Positions 50,457-60,409 are shown, counted from the first letter of the stretch. The stretch is 64,000 nucleotides of DNA from Prevotellaceae bacterium UBA6417 (GCA_002439755.1 DJPH01000044.1:1-64000); one strand, 5' to 3'. Notes: generated from the letters alone by a model not told the origin. Translations and numbers: made by a program.

Positions 50457-52976
50457 TTAAGCCCTGCCGCTCCTTGCAAGCAATGTCTTTATTGCGCCCG
50501 TAAAGGAGGCATCGGCTTCCAGGTCTTCCAGAAACAGATGCATGCGGTAGCGCCAATAATGGTGAGGGTCGGCCGGATTATTGATTTGCTCGCTTTCCAA
50601 ATCGTTGTTGCGCAGACGTTCATCCATCGACAACCAATCCTGAAGCGCAATTACGCAAAGCAATGATGGCGAGTTGAGGTGGCGAAGCAATATCTCGGCG
50701 CAAAGAGTCGCAGGCATTTCTTGGGGTGCTTTTCCCGTGTGGCGTAGCACTTGCGTATAGTATTCCTGTGCCGCAGCGGCATTCCGCTGCCACCACAGAC
50801 GCAAAGGCGGCATGTCGTGTGTCGTGATGGTGTCGACCGACAGCAGCGGATTGGAATCTACATCGGCAAAACGTTTCCATGAATATTTAGGCATGCTCTC
50901 CACTTCCAACGAAAGGATGTGCAGACTGTCGAGCACCTTGCGCATGCAGGCGGGTATCATGCCCAAATCTTCGGCACAGGGCAGCATGTTGGTGGCCTCA
51001 GTAAGCAGCGACAGCTTGTCAATGGCACCGCGCGCCCAAAAATCGTCGTGACGGTGAAAGAAGAAATCATCGTAAATGCGGTTGTAGGCCTCTTTGTCGC
51101 CCTTTGTCAGCCGGCTGTAGGCCGCAGTGGCCTTTCCGCCGATGTTGGGATGGTATTTTCCGGCCGTGTGAGCATCTTCAAAAAACAATTGTTCTTTCAG
51201 CACTTCTTCGTCAGCATTTGCCGCGTGACCGGGCTGCCGCACCGGCAGGCTTGCCTTGAAGCCGGCAGCCCTTATTTCTTCGTCGCTCAGCGGCAATGCC
51301 GGATTGAAATGGCCTGTCATGCCAGAGCGGTAAGGAAACGGTATTTCCCAGATGCGGAAAAAGCCCAAAACGTGATCTATGCGGTAGGCGTCGAAAAAGT
51401 CGGCCATGTAGCGCAGGCGGTCTTGCCACCAGCGTCCGCCGTCCTTGAGTATTTCCTGCCAGTTATAGGTGGGGAAGCCCCAGTTCTGGCCGTCGGCCGA
51501 AAAGTAGTCGGGCGGTGCGCCGGCCTGTCCGTCAAAGTTGAAAATCGCTGGGTTTGCCCATGCCGTGGCACTGTCGCGGCTCACACCGATGGGGATATCG
51601 CCTTTCAGCACAACCTTTTTCCGTCGGGCGTGAGCGTGTACTTCCGAAAGCTGTTCATATAATACAAATTGCAGAAAGGCATAGTAGCGCACTTCGTCCA
51701 TTCTGTTTTCTTGTTCGAGCCATTGCCTTATCTCCGCTTTATTGTAGCGGCTGAAGCGCGGCCAATGCCTGAAATCGGATGTGCCGTAGAGCTGCTGGAA
51801 AAAGCGGAAATAGCAATACGGACGCAGCCATTCCTGCCGGGCCGCCACAAAGTCAGCATATTCGGCCGATGCCTCGACGGCGAGTCCTTCCTGAAGATAA
51901 TAGGCTTGCAGATAGGCGTTTTTGGCGCGGTTAACTTTTTCATAATCAACGGAGGGTTGCCTGTTGAGCTCTTCAAACTCTTTTTGGAATGCGCTATACA
52001 GTTTTTTGTCTTTCAATGGTTTCAGCCACCTTAGGCAGACATACATGGGATGAAGCGCAAAGACAGAAATGCCGTTGTAGGGATATGAATCGGCCCAAGT
52101 GCCCGAGCGGCTCGTATCGTTGACGGGCAATATCTGAACCACATGCAGCCCGGTTGCTGCCGCTATGTCTATCATCTTGTGCAAATCGCCGAAGTCGCCT
52201 ACCCCACAGCTCTTGCAGCTCCGCAAGGAGAACACAGGAACCACCAGGCCGGCTGTGCGTCCCGGGCATGGTTCGAAACGTAAGGGCGACTGCTCGATGA
52301 CTAAGTTGTCATGGCTGTCACATGAAAGGATGCGGCGGTTGTCGCCGGCTTCCCAGACGGTCTCAAGCGTCTTTTCGTCTTGCAGCACAAACTTGTATTC
52401 CATGGGGAAAACCAGTTTGTCGGCATCTATACCTACTTGCATACTGTAGTGTCCTGTGCACTTGACCGGTAATGCGTTCGAGGGGTTCCAGTTGCCGAGT
52501 AAGCCGGAGTTGCCCACCAGCAGCAGGCGTTGGCCTTGGTGCGGCACAAACTCGGGCACAATCAGATAGAGCTTGTGCCGGCTTTCGTCTGTATCGGCGA
52601 GCTCAATGGAGGCATTGTCTTCGCAGGCAAACAGGCAGTCTTTATAGGCCGAGGAATATAGATAGGAGTTGCTTCCGGCCGTTATCCACCGGCAATGCAG
52701 GGCTGTGCTGCCCTGCGGCATTATCTTGCAGCGATGTAATGCATTGCGCGCTTCGCTGTCGATGGTCTGCCCGTTGTCTTCCACGTGAAAGCGGAAGTGC
52801 AGACAAGCGCTGTCGTCGCTGTTCAGACACACGGCACATTGCCAAATGCGCCCATCGGATGTGACCATGGGAATACAGGTGCTTTCGTTATTGGCATCTT
52901 CGGGTAGATACAAGTCAAGGCATACTTGCGAATGGCCGTTGGTGATGTATTCGATAAAGAAGTTCAATGTCGTCAT
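50457..52976 (-). CDS. malQ: 4-alpha-glucanotransferase (amylomaltase) with starch-binding domains
   Basis: An 839-aa GH77 enzyme that transfers alpha-1,4-glucan segments in maltodextrin use. The N-terminal 250 residues hold two CBM20-like regions (the second near LRFEPCPGRTAG at its end). The GH77 barrel shows KGDIPIGVSRDSATAW, DAYRIDHVLGFFRIW (nucleophile Asp), LPCAEDLGMIP (acid/base Glu) and ITTHDMPPLR. The architecture is the DPE2-like type, typical of Bacteroidetes. No other starch genes adjoin it here. Confidence 0.95.
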   Translation of the reverse strand: MTTLNFFIEYITNGHSQVCLDLYLPEDANNESTCIPMVTSDGRIWQCAVCLNSDDSACLHFRFHVEDNGQTIDSEARNALHRCKIMPQGSTALHCRWITAGSNSYLYSSAYKDCLFACEDNASIELADTDESRHKLYLIVPEFVPHQGQRLLLVGNSGLLGNWNPSNALPVKCTGHYSMQVGIDADKLVFPMEYKFVLQDEKTLETVWEAGDNRRILSCDSHDNLVIEQSPLRFEPCPGRTAGLVVPVFSLRSCKSCGVGDFGDLHKMIDIAAATGLHVVQILPVNDTSRSGTWADSYPYNGISVFALHPMYVCLRWLKPLKDKKLYSAFQKEFEELNRQPSVDYEKVNRAKNAYLQAYYLQEGLAVEASAEYADFVAARQEWLRPYCYFRFFQQLYGTSDFRHWPRFSRYNKAEIRQWLEQENRMDEVRYYAFLQFVLYEQLSEVHAHARRKKVVLKGDIPIGVSRDSATAWANPAIFNFDGQAGAPPDYFSADGQNWGFPTYNWQEILKDGGRWWQDRLRYMADFFDAYRIDHVLGFFRIWEIPFPYRSGMTGHFNPALPLSDEEIRAAGFKASLPVRQPGHAANADEEVLKEQLFFEDAHTAGKYHPNIGGKATAAYSRLTKGDKEAYNRIYDDFFFHRHDDFWARGAIDKLSLLTEATNMLPCAEDLGMIPACMRKVLDSLHILSLEVESMPKYSWKRFADVDSNPLLSVDTITTHDMPPLRLWWQRNAAAAQEYYTQVLRHTGKAPQEMPATLCAEILLRHLNSPSLLCVIALQDWLSMDERLRNNDLESEQINNPADPHHYWRYRMHLFLEDLEADASFTGAIKTLLARSGRA

Positions 52977-52998
52977 AAAGCAGGTATTTGTCGTTGCT

Positions 52999-53814
52999 TC
53001 ACTTGTAGCGGATGTCTTTCAGTGAGAATCCCTCCATCATTATGCTGCGGTCCACATTGCCGTCTACACCCGGCACGTCGCCATGCGAGGTATATTGCCA
53101 GATGACGTATTTGCGCCCGTCCGAAAGTTCGGGCTGCGCGTCGCGATAGAAGGCTATCATCAACGGATATTCGTCGAGCCCTGCACCGGCAAAGTGCTTG
53201 TTGTAGAAATTCACAAATGTATAGAGCATGGGCTTGCGCCCGTAATAGGCCGTCAGGCGTTCCAGAAATATTTTGAGGCGTCTCACCAATTCGGCCGAGC
53301 GGCATCCGTTGGTATGCTCTACGTCTACGATGGGAATCAAGTCCTGCATGTCTTTCTTGACGGTCGATGTCATGTTGTTAAACTGCTCGTCGAGCGAGAT
53401 GTGGGCGCGGAAGAAATGATAGCTGCCCACTTTCAGACCGGCTTTCCGTGCTTCGCGTATGTTGTATTCATAGGTGTCATCAACGAGGCTCGCGCCCTCG
53501 GTGGCTTTCATGTAGGCATAGCCTATCTGGCCGTCCTTGGCCACCGATTTCCAGTCTATTTCGTGCTGGTAGTGCGACACATCAATGCCTTCCTTGAACC
53601 TCAGGTCCACAAAGTTGGGGCTTTCGGCTTCGGGCTGGTCGGGCAGGCTTTTCTGCACCCTGCTGGCATGTACCATGGCGTCGGGTTCGGGCGTCACAAT
53701 GACCGGGCCTTTCTTTTTTATCACTTTGTCTTTTGCCGCAATGCCCGTGGTGCAGCAGCACAGCAGGCACAAAAGCCATATTATGTACGTTCGTCTTGTC
53801 GAATCGTCAATCAC
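52999..53814 (-). CDS. Secreted GH25 muramidase (second copy)
   Basis: A lysozyme-like enzyme of 271 aa if GTG 53814 is used. That start is preferred because a -7 element (53847-53854) lies just upstream of it and inside the longer frame from ATG 53895, and because a signal peptide (RRTYIIWLLCLLCCCTTGIA) then follows normally. The GH25 domain has GIDVSHYQHEIDW and the acidic pair in IPIVDVEHTNG. A cysteine-rich stretch in the signal could act as a lipobox, though spacing is atypical. Sequence differs from the first GH25 protein at 20750-21631. Confidence 0.85.
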   Translation of the reverse strand: MIDDSTRRTYIIWLLCLLCCCTTGIAAKDKVIKKKGPVIVTPEPDAMVHASRVQKSLPDQPEAESPNFVDLRFKEGIDVSHYQHEIDWKSVAKDGQIGYAYMKATEGASLVDDTYEYNIREARKAGLKVGSYHFFRAHISLDEQFNNMTSTVKKDMQDLIPIVDVEHTNGCRSAELVRRLKIFLERLTAYYGRKPMLYTFVNFYNKHFAGAGLDEYPLMIAFYRDAQPELSDGRKYVIWQYTSHGDVPGVDGNVDRSIMMEGFSLKDIRYK

Positions 53815-53846
53815 TGTTACGGATGTTTTCTTTCTTGTTGATAGGG

Positions 53847-53854
53847 CAAATATA
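53847..53854 (-). promoter_or_regulatory. -7 element for the second GH25 gene
   Basis: TATATTTG on the minus strand, 32 bp upstream of GTG 53814, with TTG 23 bp further up (53880-53878). It decides against ATG 53895 as the start. Confidence 0.55.
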
Positions 53855-53916
53855 CGATTTTGCGGCCTAAATCCATACAAAAAAGATTTAAACAAACAAC
53901 GGCCGTTTTAAAAGTG

Positions 53917-55596
53917 TCACTTTTTTTCTTTGCCGTTAATGCGGATGTTGCGGCAGTTCTCTATTTTCACCTCATCGGCAGTGGTTGTCAGGTTGTTGCT
54001 GATGTCTACGTTTTCGGCATCTTGCAGGAGGATGGCAAACGGCTGATAGGAGTCAAACAGGTTATTGCGGATGATGATGTTGCGGTTGACGTGGGGCGGC
54101 GTTGCCGTTGCCTCGGTCGACACCATGACACACGAGGCCGTCGACGGGTTGCCCTCTTCGCCGCAATGGGATATGTAGTTGTTTTCTATCAGAGCTGATT
54201 CTACGGGGCCGCCTTCGCGCCAACTCAGTTCGGCTCCCAGTTTGATGGCTGTCAGGGTGGTCTGTTCAATCCTGTTGCCCGAAACAACGGAGTGAGGCAC
54301 TTTCAGCAGAAAGGCACGTGCGCTGTGATAATATACCGTATTATTGAGGATGCTTACATGTGGAAAACGTGTGTGGTTCAGCATGTAGCAGCTGTCGGCC
54401 AGTCCTGCGCTCACCGCACGGTCGAGTGTGACGATAACTTGCCATTTTACGGTCGAGGTGTCGACGCCTTTCACCTTGAAACGCCCTTTTATGGCCATGT
54501 TGCGGCGGTCTACGGCAACGAGGGTGTCGCCTATCGAAGGATAGTCGAGCGATTGGGCGTGAAGGTCGGCGTTTTCGACCTTGATTTCGATGCGTTTGTC
54601 CGAATCGGACTGAGGGTAGATGCTGTAATAGTAGTTGTGCACGTTGGTACAGTCGTCGCCATTGCCCTTGAATGTGCTGTTACAGATGGTGAGTGTGCCC
54701 GAGCAGGAGGTGAAATGGGTGGCATCTGTGTTGGTCGAACTGTAGCGTCCCCGTTCGGGTACCACTTTCAGGCCGTCAATCAGGATGTTGCGTGTGAGAT
54801 GGCCCACAATACCCATGCCCGGAAAGCTCATGATGGTGACATTGCGCACGGTCATGTCTTTCGACTCCTTCAGCATGATGCAAGGCCGGTAATGGCCGCC
54901 GTAACGTATGATGACAAAGTCGCCTACGGGCGGACGGGCATCGGATTGTACGCGTATCAGGCCGGGACGCACCAGTTGCATGTCGCCCGTGTTGGCATAG
55001 TAGAAACGCTGCTTCGACATGCTGTAGAAATGTACGCGTCCCTGCACCACATTGTCTATGTAGCGGTACAGATCAGGGTCGTATTCCATGTCAAACGACG
55101 ACTCGCCGACGGCCGTGATGCGCGCCTCGGTGGCGGCCGGCCGCTTGTAGGTGATGCTCAGACCGTCGACTACCACATTGCGTGCTTTCGTGAACGACAG
55201 CACTTCCATCCAGCCCTCGACACGCAGCAGGGCTCCTGCGGCACGTATCGTGAGGTCGCGGCACAAGCTGAAGTCAAGTCCTTTTACATAAGGCTTTTGG
55301 GGAACGAACAGGCGGTGCTGCACTTCCAGACCGCGTCCCAGTTCGCCGTTGATGGCACGGCGCTCGATGTCGGCAGCCGTGGAGTCGCTGAAATCATAGG
55401 TGCCGGGAGGAAAAACGAGCGTTGTGCCGCGGTGCTCACGGCAATATTTGGCAGCCGCTCTCAGAGCTTCGGCATCGTTGAGCCCGTCGTCGGGACGCGC
55501 ACCGAAATCGGTTACGGATACTTCGTGACCGCGGCCGAAAGCGGCTGTGGTCGATATAATGGAAACGGTGATAAATGACAATAAGAATCTTTTCAT
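53917..55596 (-). CDS. Secreted beta-helix protein, GH110-like
   Basis: A 559-aa exported protein (signal MKRFLLSFITVSIISTTAAF). The start of the mature part, VSVTDFGARPDDGLNDAEAL, is typical of pectate-lyase-like right-handed beta-helices. The central block TDATHFTSCSG followed by FKGNGDDCTNVHNYY resembles the conserved part of GH110 alpha-1,3-galactosidases from Bacteroides, which remove terminal galactose such as the blood group B epitope. Many short strand repeats (NILIDGL, VSILNNTVY, NIIIRNNLF) complete the helix. Family assignment is by recall, so a related polysaccharide-active beta-helix cannot be excluded. Confidence 0.75.
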   Translation of the reverse strand: MKRFLLSFITVSIISTTAAFGRGHEVSVTDFGARPDDGLNDAEALRAAAKYCREHRGTTLVFPPGTYDFSDSTAADIERRAINGELGRGLEVQHRLFVPQKPYVKGLDFSLCRDLTIRAAGALLRVEGWMEVLSFTKARNVVVDGLSITYKRPAATEARITAVGESSFDMEYDPDLYRYIDNVVQGRVHFYSMSKQRFYYANTGDMQLVRPGLIRVQSDARPPVGDFVIIRYGGHYRPCIMLKESKDMTVRNVTIMSFPGMGIVGHLTRNILIDGLKVVPERGRYSSTNTDATHFTSCSGTLTICNSTFKGNGDDCTNVHNYYYSIYPQSDSDKRIEIKVENADLHAQSLDYPSIGDTLVAVDRRNMAIKGRFKVKGVDTSTVKWQVIVTLDRAVSAGLADSCYMLNHTRFPHVSILNNTVYYHSARAFLLKVPHSVVSGNRIEQTTLTAIKLGAELSWREGGPVESALIENNYISHCGEEGNPSTASCVMVSTEATATPPHVNRNIIIRNNLFDSYQPFAILLQDAENVDISNNLTTTADEVKIENCRNIRINGKEKK

Positions 55597-55693
55597 GGCA
55601 AATGAATGATGTTAAAGTGCAAAGATAAGCCTTTTTCGAGAGAAAATCTGCTGTGCTGCGCGTGAAAAAGACTGTCTGAGTGCGAAAACAGGC

Positions 55694-57055
55694 TCAATGT
55701 GCCGGATTCTTTATTTCTTGCCGGAAAAGTCGCACGGCTTCTTCTATAATGCGCGACGCTCCCTGTATGCCTACGCTCGAAGCATCTACAACAAGATGGT
55801 AGTTGCGTGCATCGCTCCAGCGCCGGCCGGAATATTGCAGGCAATGATTGGCACGTCCGCGGTTTACCTGTTCGATACGCTCCTTTGCCGCTTTTTCGTC
55901 CAGATGGTAGCGGTGGCAGACGCGACCGACGGCAAATTCTTCGCTGCTTGTGACAAATACATGGAATGCGTTGGGATTGTCGCGGAGTATGTAGTCGGCC
56001 AACCGGCCTACAATGACACACGGACCTTCTGACGCCAGTTCGCGGATGGTGCGGCTTTGCGATACGAAAATGGCGTCATCGTGGTTGGGATTCATGGACG
56101 ACGGTATGCTTTTGTCCGTAAAGATGAGTTCCCAAAGCTTGGCAGTCGAGATGTTCTGCTCGTTTTCCGCCACGTATTCCGTACTGAACCCGAGTTCGTG
56201 AGCTGTTTGGTCAATCAGTTTGCGGTCGTAGAGCTTTACGCCCAGGCTATGGGCAAGTTTTTCTGCTATGGCATGTCCGCCGCTGCCGTATTCGCGGCTT
56301 ATCGTGACCACCGGATGGTAAACCGGCGACGGGTGCTCCGAAGAATGGCCGGCGGTTGAATCGCCAAGCATGCGGTCGAGCCATGAAAGATGCGGGTTGA
56401 ACTGCCTCACCATGAACCCTACGAAGAACATGGAGACCAATGTTCCAATTCCTACCATATCCCAGTGCCAGCTTTTTGTCGCCACGAGCATGATGGCGGC
56501 TCCTATGCATACCAAACCTGTGTCGGAGCATATCTTTACCTTGCCGAAATCGCGTTTCAGCACTTTGGCAATGGCCAATGGAAAGCCTTCGCCGGCCAGC
56601 ATCAGCACATCGCAATGAACTTCGCAGGCTATTCCGTAGGCAAGGATGGCACCGCCTGCCAGAAGTTCTATGAAGCGCAGCGGCCAGGCCACATAGAGCG
56701 GCCAGTCGGCCGGTACTTGCAGAAACGATGTGAGCCACATGGTCAAATCGGTGTACCAGCCAAAAAGAAAGCTCACCAATATCTGCAAAAGCTGAATCTT
56801 CTCGTAGTTGCGCCGCAATAAGAGAATTTGGGCTAAGATGAAGAAAATGTGCATGCACATCACATAGCTTCCCATCGTCCACGCTCCGGGAAGGAGGCTG
56901 AGCACGTAGGGCGGACACGAGATGGGCGACGAACCTAAATTGGCACGGATAGAAAGCGATGTGCCGAACGCAATGACAAAAAGCACGGCCGTAAAAGCTA
57001 CGTATCGTCGTAGCAGTTCGGCCGCGCTTCTATGTCTATATGATTTTGTTGTCAA
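55694..57055 (-). CDS. YczE-like membrane protein fused to a cytidylate-kinase-like domain
   Basis: A 453-aa two-part protein. About 1-225 has five or six membrane helices of the YczE/YitT type (SLSIRANLGSSPISCPPYVL). About 245-453 is a cytidylate kinase-like P-loop domain beginning PVVTISREYGSGGHAIAEKL and continuing with VKLYDRKLID. Fused on one membrane protein, the kinase domain would face the cytosol. The role of the fusion is unknown; a nucleoside or small-molecule kinase coupled to transport is conceivable. No frameshift or stop separates the halves. Confidence 0.87.
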   Translation of the reverse strand: MTTKSYRHRSAAELLRRYVAFTAVLFVIAFGTSLSIRANLGSSPISCPPYVLSLLPGAWTMGSYVMCMHIFFILAQILLLRRNYEKIQLLQILVSFLFGWYTDLTMWLTSFLQVPADWPLYVAWPLRFIELLAGGAILAYGIACEVHCDVLMLAGEGFPLAIAKVLKRDFGKVKICSDTGLVCIGAAIMLVATKSWHWDMVGIGTLVSMFFVGFMVRQFNPHLSWLDRMLGDSTAGHSSEHPSPVYHPVVTISREYGSGGHAIAEKLAHSLGVKLYDRKLIDQTAHELGFSTEYVAENEQNISTAKLWELIFTDKSIPSSMNPNHDDAIFVSQSRTIRELASEGPCVIVGRLADYILRDNPNAFHVFVTSSEEFAVGRVCHRYHLDEKAAKERIEQVNRGRANHCLQYSGRRWSDARNYHLVVDASSVGIQGASRIIEEAVRLFRQEIKNPAH

Positions 57056-57076
57056 TTATGTCTGTTTGCTCCGTAT

Positions 57077-58465
57077 TCAGAACGGAAAGTTGATACCAAA
57101 GTTGAAAGCCGCGTTGCACGACAGGGGAAGTCCCTGCTTGGCCATTTTTCCAATCGAGTGGTCGGTGGCAACAAACATGTTGAAGCCTTTTGGATGAAGC
57201 GAAAGAATCCAGCCCAAAGACATTCCGTAGGTTCCTGCCGCGATATTGGCACCGGCACTGAACCATCGTGTCGGGTCTACATTGGCCGACAAGCGGAATT
57301 CGGTCCACGAGAATTTGCCTTGCATGCGTGTCGTATTGAGCAGCCCGAATTTCAGTTTTTCGTAAGCCGGCAACGTATACTGCGCCCCGAGGTTCAAGGT
57401 GGCTCCCAACGCACGGGTGCGGCCGCCTTCATCGCCATTGTCCTGCAACTCATAAAGCGAGGAAAGGCCTTCGCCCATCCTGTCGAATTCGTCCTCGAAA
57501 TTGTTTTGTGCATCATCGTCCACATTGAAAATGTAGCGGTCGGTGGTAAAAGTCTTTTCGCCGTTTGTCGATGCCACCATATTGTTTGACCAGCTGATGA
57601 AGCCCAAGTCGAGCAGCGAGGCACTGAATGTCCAGTCGTTGTCAAGCTTGTATTCTGCACCCAAATCGAATGCCATTCCGAAACCGTTGAGACCGGCTCC
57701 GTCAACGTCGGCACCGCTCACATAGGTGTGGCGCACTTTTTCGCCTTCGGGGCCGCGCATTTTTTCTTCGGTCTCATAAGTCAGCCCCTTTACGCTGCTC
57801 TGTATCTTTGCATCGGTAACGGCTGTCCATTGGTCGGTGCCGAGCGTCAATTGGGCCTTGTTGAATTCGGCATCTATATTGGCGCCGCCCAGCAGGAACT
57901 TGACTGCCGCGCCAACGCGCAGGTTCTCGTTGATTTTGCGGGAGTGGCCGAGGGCAATCTCACCGTAGGCGTCGGCATGGGCATTGAAATCCTTGATATC
58001 GTATGTGGTATTGGCGGGGCCTTCTTTGGCCAGATGGAAAATGGAACCGGGAATGACAACACCGAAATTGCTGCGAACATTGAGGCTCACGGTGTTGTAG
58101 CCGCCAAAAGCCTTGAAGCCCACAGAAAGAATGTTCAGTTTCATGTCAAAACCAAGCTTGTTTTTGTCGTTGATGTTGCCCATTGCCTCGGACGTGCTCA
58201 CGTTCGGATTCATAAACGTCGTGGTCTTGCCGTTGACATTATACAGGATGTCGTCGACGCCCAGGTTGCTGCGCAGCCCCATATTGATGTTTCCCAAGGC
58301 GGGGAATGAAATGAAATTGCGGTCGTTGCCGATGGCGGGGTTCTGGCTGTAGCGATAAAGATAGCCGTTTGTAAAGTAGGCCGACCTTGTGTCTTGTGCC
58401 ATGGCGGGCGCTGCCAACAGTGAAAGAAGGGCTATACGCGAAATCAGTTGGGTATATTGTTTCAT
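57077..58465 (-). CDS. DUF5723 family outer-membrane protein
   Basis: A 462-aa protein with a signal peptide (MKQYTQLISRIALLSLLAAPAMAQ, cut after Ala-Gln region). The mature part has the FadL-like barrel pattern seen in DUF5723 proteins, including FTNGYLYRYSQNPAIGNDR near the start and strands ending in NFGINFPF. The cargo is unknown. It lies 34 bp after the large lipoprotein gene, so the two are probably co-transcribed envelope proteins. Confidence 0.83.
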   Translation of the reverse strand: MKQYTQLISRIALLSLLAAPAMAQDTRSAYFTNGYLYRYSQNPAIGNDRNFISFPALGNINMGLRSNLGVDDILYNVNGKTTTFMNPNVSTSEAMGNINDKNKLGFDMKLNILSVGFKAFGGYNTVSLNVRSNFGVVIPGSIFHLAKEGPANTTYDIKDFNAHADAYGEIALGHSRKINENLRVGAAVKFLLGGANIDAEFNKAQLTLGTDQWTAVTDAKIQSSVKGLTYETEEKMRGPEGEKVRHTYVSGADVDGAGLNGFGMAFDLGAEYKLDNDWTFSASLLDLGFISWSNNMVASTNGEKTFTTDRYIFNVDDDAQNNFEDEFDRMGEGLSSLYELQDNGDEGGRTRALGATLNLGAQYTLPAYEKLKFGLLNTTRMQGKFSWTEFRLSANVDPTRWFSAGANIAAGTYGMSLGWILSLHPKGFNMFVATDHSIGKMAKQGLPLSCNAAFNFGINFPF

Positions 58466-58499
58466 TTTGGTCTGTTCTTAGTGTTACTGAGTGGGTTCG

Positions 58500-60344
58500 T
58501 TATAATTCTTTTTCGTAGGTTCCCGATACTTTCACCTTTATGTTTTCCAAGGCAATGGTCTGCGTGGGTTTCAGTGGCGTTTGTCCGTCGGCGTTGTCCA
58601 GTCGGGCTTCGATGACGATGCCGTCAAGGTGGCGAATGTTGCCTTCTATGGCGATGACGATGGGTTCCGACATGTCTTTTGTTATGGTCTTGTCGATGGT
58701 GCCTACGATGGGATTTCCGTTTTCATCGCAGATGCGTTTGCCTTCGGTGTCGATGGGATAGACCGTAAAGGTGGCCGATATGGGAAGGTCGGTGCTGCAA
58801 TCTGCCAGAACGTTTATTTTTTTGATTGTGAGGGCATCGAGGTCTTCGTCGTTCCATCCGTCGATGGTTTCTGAATATTTGATTTTCGATTCGGGGGTCA
58901 GTTGCAACGGGGCGTAGAACACCCATTTGCCTTCTACTGCCGCAATGTCTTTTCCCAATTGGAAGTCGGTGACTTTCTGTTGGGGTATGCGTGGATCCAC
59001 AACGTCTATGTCGATGCTTTCGGGTATTTTTTCGCCGCTCAGCACGTTCGACAATTGTGTGAATCCCTGTTGCATGGCGTTTGTAAAGTCAGCGGTTATT
59101 TTTTCTCCGTTGCTTTCGATGGTTCCCACGTAGTAGTTGCCGGGTTTGTAGGGCGACAGGCAATATTTGTTGTCAGCCTTGTCAATCACTACGCCTTCAG
59201 GGTTGTCGAGCGTGTAGCTGCTGGATTTTCCTGCGGTGTGCGATGTGAGTTTCAGGTTGGCCTGTGCCTTTAGTCCGTATCCGTATAGCGGGTTGGAGGC
59301 TTCGAGATAGAGTTGCGGGTTGGCCATGCGTATGTCCGTGCCTTCCTGGTTGAGGGCGTCGGGAATGTCGTTGAGCTCGACGGGATCTATGCTGATTCCG
59401 TCGATGTCGTATTTGATGTCGCCGCTGAATTTTTCAACATTGATGTCTGTCATCGTAGGCGCGCATACGTAGTGTACGTTCTGGGGCACAGCGTTTTTGA
59501 ATGCTTCGAGGTTCAGGTTGCCGTTGTTGTCCCTGTAGGCCGGCAATACATCGGATTCGTAGATGTTGATGGAGCCCGATGCCACGTGGCATGCCGAGCT
59601 GAGCGAAAATACATGGTTTTCGAGACGGATGCCCGATGCCCGTCCTGCTTTTTCAACGTTGAGCGCAATGTCGAGACGGTGTGTCGTGGTCGATACGTTG
59701 CCTATGTTGATTTTTCCGGTGGCTGCGTCATAGGTTCCGATGCTCGGTGTTGCCTGCAAGCCGGGTATGAAGTCGATGGTGAGGTCTTCAATCTTGATTT
59801 CCTTGGCAATGCCTTGCAGTCCGTCGAATAAGAGTTGCAAACGGGCCTGCAAGCCTGTTGCGGTGATGTCGTCAAGGTCTACGATGTATTCGCTCACGTT
59901 GTCGGCCTGAACGTTTATTTCGGTCGACTTGTTGCTTATGTCATAAGCGGCAAGTCGGGTGTCCGTGCTCTGCCCTGCCCTGTATCGGCGCGATGCCGCC
60001 TGTGCGAAGTCTTTCAGCGTCAGCTGTGCTTCGATGGGCGTTATCGATGGTGCTGCGGCCGTAAACGATGGCACTTGGATGGTATTGGAACGGTAGGTGC
60101 CGCTTTCGACGATGGCATATTCGCCGTTGTCCATTTTTTTTATCTGGCTGTTTTCGTCCAGGTCGAGCATGGCGTCGAGTGTTATCCGGTCAAGGTTCAG
60201 GGGGATGGTCAGGTCGTTGACATTGATGCCTACCGTCGAGTCGATGTCCGACAGGTCGTAGTCGTTGTTCATGCACGAGGCCAATGCTACCGCGACTGTC
60301 GCGAGACCCAATGCCAGGCGGTTTTTGCAGAATCGCTTTTTCAT
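58500..60344 (-). CDS. Large lipoprotein of unknown function
   Basis: A 614-aa protein with lipobox VALASCMNND (Cys at 23). The mature part is almost wholly beta-rich and shows repeated short blocks of the type VTGLQARLQL, IKIEDLTIDF and VEKAGRASGIRLE, resembling a series of LEA- or SusE-like beta sandwiches. I do not recognise a named family. Pairing with the DUF5723 outer-membrane protein suggests joint work at the outer membrane, but nothing in sequence shows a substrate. Confidence 0.75.
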   Translation of the reverse strand: MKKRFCKNRLALGLATVAVALASCMNNDYDLSDIDSTVGINVNDLTIPLNLDRITLDAMLDLDENSQIKKMDNGEYAIVESGTYRSNTIQVPSFTAAAPSITPIEAQLTLKDFAQAASRRYRAGQSTDTRLAAYDISNKSTEINVQADNVSEYIVDLDDITATGLQARLQLLFDGLQGIAKEIKIEDLTIDFIPGLQATPSIGTYDAATGKINIGNVSTTTHRLDIALNVEKAGRASGIRLENHVFSLSSACHVASGSINIYESDVLPAYRDNNGNLNLEAFKNAVPQNVHYVCAPTMTDINVEKFSGDIKYDIDGISIDPVELNDIPDALNQEGTDIRMANPQLYLEASNPLYGYGLKAQANLKLTSHTAGKSSSYTLDNPEGVVIDKADNKYCLSPYKPGNYYVGTIESNGEKITADFTNAMQQGFTQLSNVLSGEKIPESIDIDVVDPRIPQQKVTDFQLGKDIAAVEGKWVFYAPLQLTPESKIKYSETIDGWNDEDLDALTIKKINVLADCSTDLPISATFTVYPIDTEGKRICDENGNPIVGTIDKTITKDMSEPIVIAIEGNIRHLDGIVIEARLDNADGQTPLKPTQTIALENIKVKVSGTYEKEL

Positions 60345-60409
60345 TGTAAGTTGAGTTTTGGATAGGTGATTTTGATGTTTTATTTAACGCTTTAAATATT
60401 TTGATGCTG

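Noticed and set aside
54292..55578. 428-residue plus-strand frame opposite the GH110-like gene
   Set aside because: Antisense shadow with no domain; the minus strand has a signal peptide and beta-helix repeats.
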